IMG/VR virus record: IMGVR_UViG_3300032278_000076
Coordinates: 1 to 30,832 of that record
Source of the DNA: a virus
Direction: 5' to 3' (one strand)
Length of the DNA: 30,832 bases
The notes under the pieces were generated by a model. It saw only the letters and a list, made by a program, of their open reading frames with translations. It was not told the origin of the DNA and ran no database searches. Both the position numbers and the translations under genes were made by a program. Position 1 is the stretch's first letter. Every line of letters starts with the position of its first letter. This document shows, piece by piece, positions 24,643 through 30,832 of this stretch.

Positions 24643-25434
24643 CTATCGTGATAGCTGTGCCTGCCTCCATGCAGATGCAGCCGCATTTACACGATCCTCC
24701 GAAGTTGACTCCTTGTCCAGCCCATCAAGTGGGCGAGGACCGGAAGAATCAGGTCGTACTGGAAGCTGCGATTGACTCCGCCCCTCCATTACACCTTCTT
24801 CTCTCGCTTGCTTAATCTGCTCCTGGACCTTCTCTTCCTGGGCTTTCTGCACCCGCTCCGAGATCAAGTCCTGGTAGGCTGCCTGAATGGGCAACCCACT
24901 CTTACTCACATGGTCGAACAGTCTTGCTGTGTCCAGCTTCTCACTGAAGCGTTGGTTATGCTCCAGCTTTAGATCGGTCAGGATATCAGCGAATTGAATC
25001 GCTTGGCGGTCATGCCGATCAAACTGTTCAGCGAGGATACGCTCATGCTCATCACGAGTGAGGGCGTTCGACGGGACTGAAGCCACAGTCGGTTCCTTTC
25101 CTTCTCCAGCCTCAAGATCGCCGTACTCCTCCTTGTAGGCATTTAGCTGATCCACCGCAGTAGTGTAGTCTTTGTTCGCCCCTTCGTACCACTCGGTATA
25201 TCGGGCTCGCTCCGCGTCCACTACCCCTTGTTGTTGGACAATCTCCTGCTGCGCCTGATCCCGCGCTGTTCGCAACTCGTCCATCTTTCGAGAATAATCT
25301 GACTGCCGGGAATACCCTTCCCCCAATTCCTTGGAGACGGCTTCCATTCCCAGAGCTTCCTCGACAACCTGCTTCTTGTCTTCAGGGACATTCTTCAGGA
25401 CATCGGCCAGAAACTGTTCTGTGTCAAACGCCAT
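24643..25434 (-). CDS. Capsid scaffold protein
   Basis: A 263-residue, highly charged and helical protein with AAAGGAG before the ATG. Long coiled-coil-like stretches run from about residue 45 to 110 (SDYSRKMDELRTARDQAQQEI and onward) and 125-220, with a Pro/Ser-rich break near 115-125 and a loose C-terminal tail ending in AASAWRQAQLSR. There are no Cys residues and no enzyme motif. Position immediately before the capsid gene and after the portal block is the usual one for a podovirus scaffold, which shapes the procapsid and leaves before DNA packaging. The basic C-terminal end would be the expected capsid-binding part (family knowledge). Confidence 0.83.
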   Translation of the reverse strand: MAFDTEQFLADVLKNVPEDKKQVVEEALGMEAVSKELGEGYSRQSDYSRKMDELRTARDQAQQEIVQQQGVVDAERARYTEWYEGANKDYTTAVDQLNAYKEEYGDLEAGEGKEPTVASVPSNALTRDEHERILAEQFDRHDRQAIQFADILTDLKLEHNQRFSEKLDTARLFDHVSKSGLPIQAAYQDLISERVQKAQEEKVQEQIKQAREEGVMEGRSQSQLPVRPDSSGPRPLDGLDKESTSEDRVNAAASAWRQAQLSR

Positions 25435-25509
25435 ACATGCTCCTTTGGGTCCAGGATATTATGGGTTCACCTTCCCTGCTGGGATCCAGCGAACCACCTA
25501 TCCCTTCCG

Positions 25510-25857
25510 TTAGAGTCGGCCCTGCCCACCAGGGAACGCTGCGTTCTCTGATGGTTCAGCGCCTGTCGGGACGTCGCCCCCCATGAGGGCTTGCCCCAAC
25601 TGTGCTCGCAGTTGAGAGGTTGCTTGCTCCGCCCAAGGGCCCAACTGTGGGACCATCTGGGCGAGCAGTTTCATGGAGGCATCTAGCTCCATGGCCAAAC
25701 GCATAGCCGCATTCCCCATCTGGTTCTGCCCCGTCCCAGCCCCTGTCATATCAGGTTGTTGCTGTTCCGCTGGCAGCATGTTGCTATACGTAGGTGAACC
25801 CTCACCTCCGCCCATAGGCGGTAGAGGGGGGGCACCCATTCCGGGCATGGCAGGCAT
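25510..25857 (-). CDS. Met/Pro-rich hypothetical protein upstream of the scaffold
   Basis: A 115-residue protein with AGGGAG seven bases before the ATG. The first 25 residues are Met/Pro/Gly-rich (MPAMPGMGAPPLPPMGGG). A Gln/Asn/Gly segment follows, then one amphipathic helical region at about 50-90 (RLAMELDASMKLLAQMVPQLGPWAEQATSQLRAQLGQ region) and a polar tail. Small proteins of this kind often sit between portal and scaffold genes in podoviruses; none has a firm function known to me. A scaffold accessory or minor head protein is the best guess. The 17-codon micro-ORF ends three bases before this start. Confidence 0.7.
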   Translation of the reverse strand: MPAMPGMGAPPLPPMGGGEGSPTYSNMLPAEQQQPDMTGAGTGQNQMGNAAMRLAMELDASMKLLAQMVPQLGPWAEQATSQLRAQLGQALMGGDVPTGAEPSENAAFPGGQGRL

Positions 25858-25860
25858 CTA

Positions 25861-25914
25861 CTAGCTCCCTTTACCTGGCTTGCAGATCGCGTCTGAGAAA
25901 GGCGTCTTGATCAT
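25861..25914 (-). CDS. 17-residue micro-ORF with very strong ribosome binding site
   Basis: On the minus strand AAGGAGG lies five bases before ATG 25914, preceded by a second GGAGG. The frame encodes MIKTPFSDAICKPGKGS and stops at TAG, immediately followed by another TAG and the ATG of the next gene. It occupies most of the 115-base gap after the TM-protein gene. It may be a leader peptide that sets translation of the capsid block by coupling, or a very small gene. The peptide itself has no recognisable motif. Confidence 0.45.
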   Translation of the reverse strand: MIKTPFSDAICKPGKGS

Positions 25915-25948
25915 ACTTTCCTCCTTCTATTCCTCCTCCGAGTCGGTA

Positions 25949-25974
25949 GAGGCCCAGGGTTTTCCCCAGGCCTC
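25949..25974 (-). other. Strong RNA hairpin between the membrane-protein genes and the head block
   Basis: The minus-strand RNA can form an 11-bp stem (GAGGCCUGGGG with CCCUGGGCCUC, two G-U pairs in the middle) closed by an AAAA loop. It begins at the stop codon of the membrane-protein gene. No U-run follows, so it is not a standard intrinsic terminator. RNA processing, mRNA stabilisation or a partial transcription pause before the scaffold-capsid genes is more likely. Confidence 0.6.
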
Positions 25975-26242
25975 ACCAGGGTTCTTGGCGGAAGGAGGAG
26001 TCGCCATTGGCGATATCGTCATCTGATAAGACTGCAGCCGTCAAGCCTTTATCACATCCATACAACGACAACAGGTAGAAAATGGACCAGAAGCAGAATC
26101 CCCACCAATACCAACGAGCTACTCGTCTGGTGAAAAGTCTCTTGGCACTCGCCGTGGCGAGACTCCCGGCGTCTTGTGGAAGAGCCCCTTGCTCTTGGCC
26201 AGTGTCAGAATCGTCAGGATCATATTTAGCAGACGTTTCCAC
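25973..26242 (-). CDS. Small single-span membrane protein
   Basis: An 89-residue frame from GTG 26242, five bases after the holin-like gene stop, with GGAG eight bases upstream. The N-terminal 45 residues are acidic then basic (DPDDSDTGQEQG, later KRLFTRRVARW). One very aromatic transmembrane segment WYWWGFCFWSIFYLLSLYG lies at about 44-62, followed by a polar acidic tail. The positive-inside rule puts the N-terminus in the cytoplasm. The position next to a holin-like gene suggests a lysis accessory (antiholin or spanin-like) role, but no lipobox or signal-anchor spanin pattern is seen. A different frame starting two bases upstream competes for the same ribosome site. Confidence 0.6.
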   Translation of the reverse strand: METSAKYDPDDSDTGQEQGALPQDAGSLATASAKRLFTRRVARWYWWGFCFWSIFYLLSLYGCDKGLTAAVLSDDDIANGDSSFRQEPW

Positions 26243-26244
26243 AT
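26119..26244 (-). CDS. Possible overlapping 41-residue ORF in another frame
   Basis: ATG 26244 lies two bases upstream of the GTG of the 89-residue frame and is better spaced from the GGAG (six bases). It opens a 41-residue frame beginning MWKRLLNMILTILTLAKSKG, with a short hydrophobic N-terminus and a basic Pro/Arg-rich end, closing at TAG. It overlaps the first half of the 89-residue frame. It could be the true product, a second overlapping product or chance. The evidence does not decide. Confidence 0.25.
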   Translation of the reverse strand: MWKRLLNMILTILTLAKSKGLFHKTPGVSPRRVPRDFSPDE

Positions 26245-26247
26245 AAG

Positions 26248-26436
26248 TTACTCCATTGGGGTTACGCGGCTTCGGACGATGGTGGTCACAAATGTGACCA
26301 CGGTGCCGACAGCTGTCATTAACCCTATCTCACCCCCCACCGCTTCCAGGGCCGACCGCACAGGATCCCAGAAGAGTCCTGCTACCCCAATCACCGCGAC
26401 GATCTGTCCAACCAATACCGGCTCTCGTGCTAGCAT
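26248..26436 (-). CDS. Holin-like small membrane protein
   Basis: A 62-residue protein from ATG 26436, with AAGGAG eight bases upstream. The TTG six bases earlier is too close to that site. Two hydrophobic spans are visible: about residues 7-24 (VLVGQIVAVIGVAGLFW) and 37-54 (GLMTAVGTVVTFVTTIV), joined by a short loop with an acidic residue, and the C-terminus is VRSRVTPME. Two-span proteins of 60-80 residues with an 'RS.VTP' tail are common in phages and often annotated as holins, which permeabilise the inner membrane at lysis. Function is inferred from topology. Its place between portal and scaffold genes is unusual for a lysis gene. Confidence 0.66.
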   Translation of the reverse strand: MLAREPVLVGQIVAVIGVAGLFWDPVRSALEAVGGEIGLMTAVGTVVTFVTTIVRSRVTPME

Positions 26437-26452
26437 GCTCAACGCTCCTTAC

Positions 26453-28399
26453 CTAATTTGACTCCGAGATGACGGGGCGGGGAATTCCGTCTGCATCAGG
26501 CTTCTGCTCCATCTTTGGTGGAGACTGCCCTGTCGGCTTGGGCCCCGGTGTTGGGATCTCCTGTCCGATCCCCATCGCCATGGCCTCCTGCAACCGCTTC
26601 GGGATCTCCTTCGTGCCAGACGGAGGCGAGCCCCCATTCGGGATTTCCAGCACTTCGTACAGAGTCCACGGATCCATCAAGCCTTCCCGGTGCAACCGAA
26701 GATACATCATCTTCCGCGAAATCTGCGAGATAGCCAGCAGGCTATTTGGCGTGATCTGGAAGGTGAACTGCTTGTGGTGGATCTTGGCACGCTTCGCTCG
26801 TGGGAGATACATATCGTATGTCGGGTTATACGCATCCCCATCCGCTTCCTTACTATACGCAGGCACGAGGGACCCCGGATCGAACTGGAAGTCCTCCATG
26901 TCAATCCCCTGCTCACCCAGCATGGAGACCCGTCGTTGCATCGTGTAGAACTGGAAGAAGTTGGCCTTGACCATCTCCCCAACATCACGCAGGAACACCT
27001 CCAGCAACCGGCCTTTCATCCGCAGCGTGGGGCTCAGGGCTTCCATCATCTGCTCGATGCTGTCTGCACCAGGAGCCTGTTTTAGCTGCGTCAGGGCCTG
27101 TAGGTTCCCGACACCCCCGTGGTAATCCATCTCCGACACCATCATCTTCAGGAACTCAAAGACGTAGGACGGGATGTTGGGTGGAGGCTCGAACTCAATG
27201 CTTCCCATCACGGGGTTATGCCGCACCTTGGTGCCAGGGATTCGGGTGTCCAACCGGTTCCACAGCGACTCTGGCATGGCCCGCGCATCCCCCTTCAATC
27301 CAGGACGGAGCGCTTTCCTGACCATGTCCAAGATGCCATTTGATGTCTCGTTCACAGCATCCTGCAGGGGCATCAGGTCCCGTGTAATCCCCACACCCAG
27401 CAGGCCCCAGGGCCAGGGATCCAGCCGCAACCGGGCAATCGGGAACATGCCGTGCCAGAACGGATTCGGCCCATCGAACAGAATGCAGTCATCCGTTGCG
27501 ATGAGCAGCCGCCCACGCGGATAGAGTTTGTATTCATCATCGTCATATCGCTGTCCATTCGGCTTCCTGGCATCAGCCGGTTGCACCGTGTAGGACCACG
27601 ACGTATTCGGATCGCCAATCGTGATAGGAGACACCCCGGTGTGGAGCCGCCGGTCCTTGATGTAGACGTAATACAGGTTTGACGTCGCCACAGACGCCGA
27701 GACATTCTTCGGTGTGGACGACAGGAACCCTGCTGCTGGGGACATCAGCTTGTGCGCCCCCTTGGAGTTCCCCCACGTTCGATCCGGGATAGCCCCCGAC
27801 CGTGACGCTGTGATCCGGTGCGCCTTGGCAGGGAACCGGGACTGGAGTTCATTGACCGTCTTCGCTGTACGGATGATGACCCCTTCCCAGTCCTGCACGT
27901 CCCCATCCAGAGTCGGTCGGATCGGGATGACATCCCGTGGGTCTCTGGGGATCAGCACAATCTCCCCAGCACCCTGTGCTGCCGACGCATCCCAGTGCAC
28001 CTCGCAGTAGCCCGTGCCCGGTCCTGTGGCATACCGCAACACATTCGAGAGTTGCAGGTCTGCCTGGGTGTTGGTCCACCATGCTGTGGCCAGCTTGTTC
28101 AGCACCTCTGCCTGTGGCTGGAACTGGTCATTCTGTGTCTTGAACCCGAACAAGGGATGGATGTCAGTGAGGGCCGCTACCTGCTGCAGCACGATATGCT
28201 TAGTGCGGTTATTGTAGACGTTCGATAGGGTCGAGGGACGCTGAGATTCAATCTGATCCCCCATGATGTAGGAGATAGCCTTCTCAATCTCCCCATACAT
28301 CGGCTCCGCCTGGAGGACTCGTTCGCCCTCTGTGCGGGCCATCGAGATCCATTCCAGCATCGACTTCTCGTACTTCTCATTTGGTAGCGGAAAGTCCAT
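26453..28399 (-). CDS. Portal protein
   Basis: A 648-residue protein; its ATG directly follows the previous stop (TAGATG), with GGAGGGA just before. Features typical of podovirus portals: an N-terminal helix region (residues 1-60), TLSNVYNNRTKHIVLQQVAAL, a tryptophan-rich LATAWWTNTQADLQLSNVLRYA helix, a GPGTGYCEVHWD strand, a PRDVIPIRPTLDGDVQDW wing segment, FPIARLRLDPWPWGLLGVG leading into RDLMPLQDAVNETSNGILDMV, and a long C-terminal helical and Pro/Lys-rich tail. The portal forms the dodecameric DNA gate at one capsid vertex and docks terminase. Its place after terminase and before scaffold and capsid supports the call. Confidence 0.9.
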   Translation of the reverse strand: MDFPLPNEKYEKSMLEWISMARTEGERVLQAEPMYGEIEKAISYIMGDQIESQRPSTLSNVYNNRTKHIVLQQVAALTDIHPLFGFKTQNDQFQPQAEVLNKLATAWWTNTQADLQLSNVLRYATGPGTGYCEVHWDASAAQGAGEIVLIPRDPRDVIPIRPTLDGDVQDWEGVIIRTAKTVNELQSRFPAKAHRITASRSGAIPDRTWGNSKGAHKLMSPAAGFLSSTPKNVSASVATSNLYYVYIKDRRLHTGVSPITIGDPNTSWSYTVQPADARKPNGQRYDDDEYKLYPRGRLLIATDDCILFDGPNPFWHGMFPIARLRLDPWPWGLLGVGITRDLMPLQDAVNETSNGILDMVRKALRPGLKGDARAMPESLWNRLDTRIPGTKVRHNPVMGSIEFEPPPNIPSYVFEFLKMMVSEMDYHGGVGNLQALTQLKQAPGADSIEQMMEALSPTLRMKGRLLEVFLRDVGEMVKANFFQFYTMQRRVSMLGEQGIDMEDFQFDPGSLVPAYSKEADGDAYNPTYDMYLPRAKRAKIHHKQFTFQITPNSLLAISQISRKMMYLRLHREGLMDPWTLYEVLEIPNGGSPPSGTKEIPKRLQEAMAMGIGQEIPTPGPKPTGQSPPKMEQKPDADGIPRPVISESN

Positions 28400-28777
28400 C
28401 TATCCCTCCATCCAGGGGGCTCGTGGTCCATGATAGGCTCGCCCACCGGGACGATTGACCGGTAGGTCACGGGGGGAGTCCGGGTTTCCCGGATCCTGTG
28501 AGAACCCCGACACACATACTCCGTACTGATGCTCTAATCGGCGGAGATGGCCCAGGCTTTCGACCGTTACGGGCCGCCCATCACCGCTTACATGCGTGGT
28601 TGTGTAAGGGAATACGGCGGTTTTCCCGTAAATACGGCCCGATGAGAGGGGTAACATGGCTAAATCCGCCCCACACGTCTGACACGATGGAAGGGTGATT
28701 TCACCCTGTTTTACGGTATACAGCCGCTCTTCAGGCACGGATTGGCACGTTTGGCACTCAAAATCACGTAATGGCAT
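28400..28777 (-). CDS. FmdB-type zinc ribbon protein
   Basis: A 125-residue protein. The first 40 residues form a zinc ribbon with C8-x2-C11 (FECQTC) and C32-x2-C35 (PSCQTC), starting MPLRDFEC as in FmdB-family regulators. The rest is polar: SSGRIYGKTAVFPYTTTHVSG, an RLEHQYGV helix, and a Pro/Gly-rich tail. The family is named after a formamidase-linked regulator; the ribbon occurs in many phage genes next to terminase or portal, where the function is unknown. The stop abuts the portal start, so translation is probably coupled. The ribosome site is weak (AGGG eight bases before the ATG). Confidence 0.75.
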   Translation of the reverse strand: MPLRDFECQTCQSVPEERLYTVKQGEITLPSCQTCGADLAMLPLSSGRIYGKTAVFPYTTTHVSGDGRPVTVESLGHLRRLEHQYGVCVSGFSQDPGNPDSPRDLPVNRPGGRAYHGPRAPWMEG

Positions 28778-28780
28778 GGT

Positions 28781-29179
28781 CTATACCCTGTTTAGCACCT
28801 CATCCATGACCCGATTCACTGTGTTCTCGATGTATTCCTTCGGGGTTTGCCCCCAGAACTGCGCCTGTTCCGTCAGTTGAATCGATTCACCAGGGCCCAA
28901 TGCCCGTACTGCATCCCCAATACCCACTTGCGAGAGAATCTCTACCCGTTTGGCGAGTTCTTCTGCTGAGGAGATCGTCGTCTGGAAGACTCTTTCCAGC
29001 TGCTGCCGCTCTTTTCCTGCTACCAGGAAATAGCGCTGTCCATCAGCGCCTACCGCGTTGAATTCCTTCAGCACCTCACGGATTCGATCATTTACCTCAG
29101 CCTTACTGGGCCTTGGCTCCTTACAGCGCTTCTTCAGGTCTGCATACAGCCCATCAGGGATGTCAATCGTTACGCGCAC
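28781..29179 (-). CDS. Ribbon-helix-helix-like small protein
   Basis: A 132-residue protein. I chose GTG 29179 because AAGGAGG stands four bases before it; an upstream reading to 29227 would run into the protease gene. Residues 1-42 follow the ribbon-helix-helix pattern: VRVTIDIPDGLYADLKKRC as strand plus helix, then a Ser-started second helix (SKAEVNDRIREVL). The C-terminal 90 residues are helical and charged, with an amphipathic segment at 60-90 and EYIENTVNRVMDEVL at the end. Such proteins bind DNA as dimers and could act as a repressor. A packaging accessory role (small-terminase-like DNA recognition) is a second possibility given the location beside the terminase and portal genes. Confidence 0.66.
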   Translation of the reverse strand: MRVTIDIPDGLYADLKKRCKEPRPSKAEVNDRIREVLKEFNAVGADGQRYFLVAGKERQQLERVFQTTISSAEELAKRVEILSQVGIGDAVRALGPGESIQLTEQAQFWGQTPKEYIENTVNRVMDEVLNRV

Positions 29180-29183
29180 GCTA

Positions 29184-29190
29184 CCTCCTT
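29184..29190 (-). promoter_or_regulatory. Ribosome binding site deciding a GTG start
   Basis: Minus-strand AAGGAGG lies four bases before GTG 29179 and next to the stop codon of the protease gene. It places the start of the ribbon-helix-helix-like gene at the GTG and not at upstream in-frame codons. Confidence 0.75.
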
Positions 29191-29933
29191 CACGGGAACC
29201 ACTTATACTGTCTTCGCCGCACTGCATCCCGGAACGACAGGAAGCGAGAGACCGGGATGGACACCACGCTTGGGTTTCCCTTCACACTCCCAACAATGAA
29301 ACAGATGATCGCTTCCTGCTCCAGTGAGATAACAGAGGAACCACTCGATCCTGGTCCCCCATCCACCTGCAGGAGCATCGCGTTCTTCCAGTTAATCTCG
29401 CGGCTGGTCACCGGGCGGTCCATGTTCACTAGACTGACTCGTCCGAAGAACAACTGACGACCTAAGCCGACAGGGGCGGCGACATTCAGGACTTCCTCGC
29501 CCATCTTCACCTGCCCTGCCTGTCCCAGTGGCATTGTCGGCCACTCTTCCTTTGTATCCACACTGAGAACCGCGAAGTCATCACCACGCCCCTGGTAGCC
29601 TGCCATCACGACTTCGGCCCTGTGGAACGTCTTGTCATTCACCTGATCGAACGAAATGTAAAACGGTGATGAGGAGACCACCGCCTTCTGATGCGTCTTA
29701 TCATCTTCGGCTACGCAGTGAGACGCACTTACGAAGAGGTATCCCTTCGAGCCCTTCTCAAACGCTGTTGCCGTACAGGCCATGTCCATCCCGCCTGAGG
29801 CGGTCTGCTTGTATAGAATTGCTGTTGCCGCATACGCACGTTCTGCAATGGTCGAATCCGGTAGCCCCTCTGCTCTAACAGGAGAGAACAGAATAGTCGT
29901 CAACAATAAGGACGTGAGAATGATTCGGCGCAC
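29190..29933 (-). CDS. Exported trypsin-like serine protease
   Basis: A 247-residue protein from GTG 29933, chosen because AAAGGAG stands five bases before it. This removes a charged 10-residue extension and leaves a clean signal peptide: MRRIILTSLLLTTILFSPVRA, with cleavage expected after residue 21. The chymotrypsin-fold triad is visible: H72 in VSASHCV, D119 in GRGDDFAVL, and S197 in GGPGSSGSS, which matches the 'GxSG' nucleophile. Cys53 and Cys73 could form the usual disulfide beside the His. A short C-terminal helix follows IPVSRFLSF. It lies between the terminase nuclease and the portal region. Because it should be exported, a head-maturation role is doubtful; processing of envelope, host surface or phage fibre proteins is possible. 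The target is unknown. Confidence 0.85.
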   Translation of the reverse strand: MRRIILTSLLLTTILFSPVRAEGLPDSTIAERAYAATAILYKQTASGGMDMACTATAFEKGSKGYLFVSASHCVAEDDKTHQKAVVSSSPFYISFDQVNDKTFHRAEVVMAGYQGRGDDFAVLSVDTKEEWPTMPLGQAGQVKMGEEVLNVAAPVGLGRQLFFGRVSLVNMDRPVTSREINWKNAMLLQVDGGPGSSGSSVISLEQEAIICFIVGSVKGNPSVVSIPVSRFLSFRDAVRRRQYKWFP

Positions 29934-29938
29934 CGTGG

Positions 29939-29945
29939 CTCCTTT
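29939..29945 (-). promoter_or_regulatory. Ribosome binding site deciding the protease start
   Basis: Minus-strand AAAGGAG overlaps the terminase stop codon and ends five bases before GTG 29933. It selects the GTG that opens a classic signal peptide. Confidence 0.75.
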
Positions 29946-30807
29946 AGTTAATCGCCTCCTCATCCCACTGGTCCATCATCTCCTGATACGACACAGCCGT
30001 GTTCTGCCATGTGGGCTTTTGGGAGGCTGTTGCCTCTTCAGCCTCCTCTAGTTTGCCTGCAGCTTGCAAGCGCTTTCGCTCCGCAGATGTATCAATCCCT
30101 GCTAGCCATTCATTGTCATGTGCTGCCCAATACGCCATCAGCATGGCCATCACGCGGTCGTCATGCCGTCCCGAAATTGCCTGCGCCTTCGACATATAGA
30201 GATCCCCCTGGAAGTCTTCTAACTCATCCAGCAGGAACTCGGAATGGATCATCAGGTCATCATTCACCAGGGCATGATGTCCCCTGGCAATGAGCTTCGG
30301 GCGTGTCGAGGGCGTCGTCCACCAACCCAGGCGAGAGGTCTGGAGGTTCTTGGTCTTATCATAGATCTTCCAGATGAAGTGATTCCCATATGCCATCCGG
30401 CTCCGCAGGTCAAACAAACAGGAGTCCCCGAACTCCCCGTTGCACTCCACGATAACCATGGCCTCACCCCCCGCGCCATCCCCGTAGAGCCGCCCCACCA
30501 AGGCCACGACCGGAGCCAGATCGTGCGGGCCATGGAAGTCACTGGCAAACTCCGCCACCTGCGCGTCAGGCCGTCTCTTGTCCCCCACACGCAGCACCTG
30601 AATCACCGACCGATCTGCACCCTTTCCCCCAGCCGGGTCCACTCCCAGGACATATTCCGACTCCGGTTCCGGGTCTTCAAAGACCAGTAGCCGCCCGTTC
30701 CAGTAGTTCAGGTCGAACTCCTTTGGCTCAGGCAGTCCCTTGAACCCCCACCCCGATGGCACTCGGTCAAGAAAGGCGTTACGCATTGATCTTCGGGAGA
30801 TCATCAC
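29944..30807 (-). CDS. Terminase large subunit, nuclease domain as a separate ORF
   Basis: A 287-residue frame bounded upstream by an in-frame TAA directly before GTG 30807; ATG 30804 and ATG 30786 are alternative starts, and AAGGTGG lies nine bases before the GTG. The sequence is the RNase H-like nuclease domain of a large terminase: D57 in YVLGVDPAGG, E121 in VIVECNGEFG, and D216/D217 in SGRHDDRVMAMLMAYW, which coordinate the two metal ions that cut concatemeric DNA. The lead-in PEPKEFDLNYWNGRLLVFEDP is usual just before this domain. The ATPase half, with Walker motifs, is absent and would have to lie upstream. A natural two-gene terminase, recoding, or a sequence frameshift are all possible. 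Confidence 0.85.
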   Translation of the reverse strand: MMISRRSMRNAFLDRVPSGWGFKGLPEPKEFDLNYWNGRLLVFEDPEPESEYVLGVDPAGGKGADRSVIQVLRVGDKRRPDAQVAEFASDFHGPHDLAPVVALVGRLYGDGAGGEAMVIVECNGEFGDSCLFDLRSRMAYGNHFIWKIYDKTKNLQTSRLGWWTTPSTRPKLIARGHHALVNDDLMIHSEFLLDELEDFQGDLYMSKAQAISGRHDDRVMAMLMAYWAAHDNEWLAGIDTSAERKRLQAAGKLEEAEEATASQKPTWQNTAVSYQEMMDQWDEEAIN

Positions 30808-30832
30808 TTACCAGGGCCACCTTCTCCCCAGT
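30779..30832 (-). CDS. C-terminal end of upstream gene, probably the terminase ATPase part (partial)
   Basis: From the right edge, one minus-strand frame reads TGEKVALVSDDLPKINA and stops at TAA. It overlaps ATG 30786 of the nuclease frame by eight bases (ATGCGTAA) and the GTG start by 29 bases. The sequence is protein-like. It would read on into RNAFLDRVPSGWG of the nuclease frame if one base were gained or lost. Only 17 residues are in view, so the ATPase identity is inferred from position. Confidence 0.5.
   Translation of the reverse strand, partial: TGEKVALVSDDLPKINA

Noticed and set aside
25949-25974. Hairpin as an ordinary rho-independent terminator
   Set aside because: No U-tract follows the stem on the minus strand, and a terminator here would cut off the capsid genes from the upstream transcript.
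1-30832. tRNA genes, CRISPR arrays, insertion sequences, attachment sites
   Set aside because: No cloverleaf-like arrangement, regularly spaced repeats, transposase motifs or terminal inverted repeats were noticed. Coding density leaves almost no room for them.

Overview
The window is a densely packed block of structural and DNA-ejection genes from a short-tailed (podovirus-type) double-stranded DNA phage, or a prophage of that type. Every credible gene lies on the minus strand, so the biological reading direction is from right to left. Genes abut or overlap (TAATG, ATGA, TAGATG junctions) and most starts carry a clear AAGGAG-type ribosome binding site. No tRNA, rRNA, CRISPR array, insertion sequence or integrase is visible. 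The host cannot be named. Sec-type signal peptides and a lytic transglycosylase that would act on peptidoglycan during DNA entry suggest a Gram-negative bacterium (inference).

Packaging and head (about 30.8 to 21.7 kb): the last codons of an upstream gene overlap a terminase nuclease ORF that appears split from its ATPase part. Next come an exported trypsin-like protease, a small ribbon-helix-helix-like protein, an FmdB-type zinc ribbon protein and the portal. Two small membrane proteins, one holin-like, sit between the portal and the scaffold. A strong hairpin, a 17-codon micro-ORF and a Met/Pro-rich protein precede the scaffold, followed by the HK97-fold capsid protein, two probable decoration proteins and a first adaptor.

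Tail and fibre region (about 21.7 to 7.1 kb): this holds a 68-residue protein, two fibre-like proteins that both begin with a signal peptide (the larger ends in an S74 intramolecular chaperone), a second adaptor-like protein and three very basic proteins in a row, the last only 21 residues. A third adaptor-like protein and a 1485-residue nozzle protein (T7 gp12 / P22 gp10 type) with four extra C-terminal repeats follow. After an Arg-rich protein come a 67-residue protein and a 509-residue TIM-barrel glycosidase-like protein that share an N-terminal module, then a GNAT-like protein.

Ejection proteins (about 7.2 kb to the left edge): a 288-residue gp14-like protein, an 875-residue protein with an SLT lytic transglycosylase domain, and an open frame of at least 1204 residues that leaves the window. 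The last has two hydrophobic segments and an ASCH-like domain near residues 1010-1095. The order nozzle, GNAT, small core protein, transglycosylase protein, giant protein parallels T7 genes 12 to 16.

Family calls rest on motif and gene-order recognition by eye; no database search was run. There is no gene-free stretch longer than about 120 bases.
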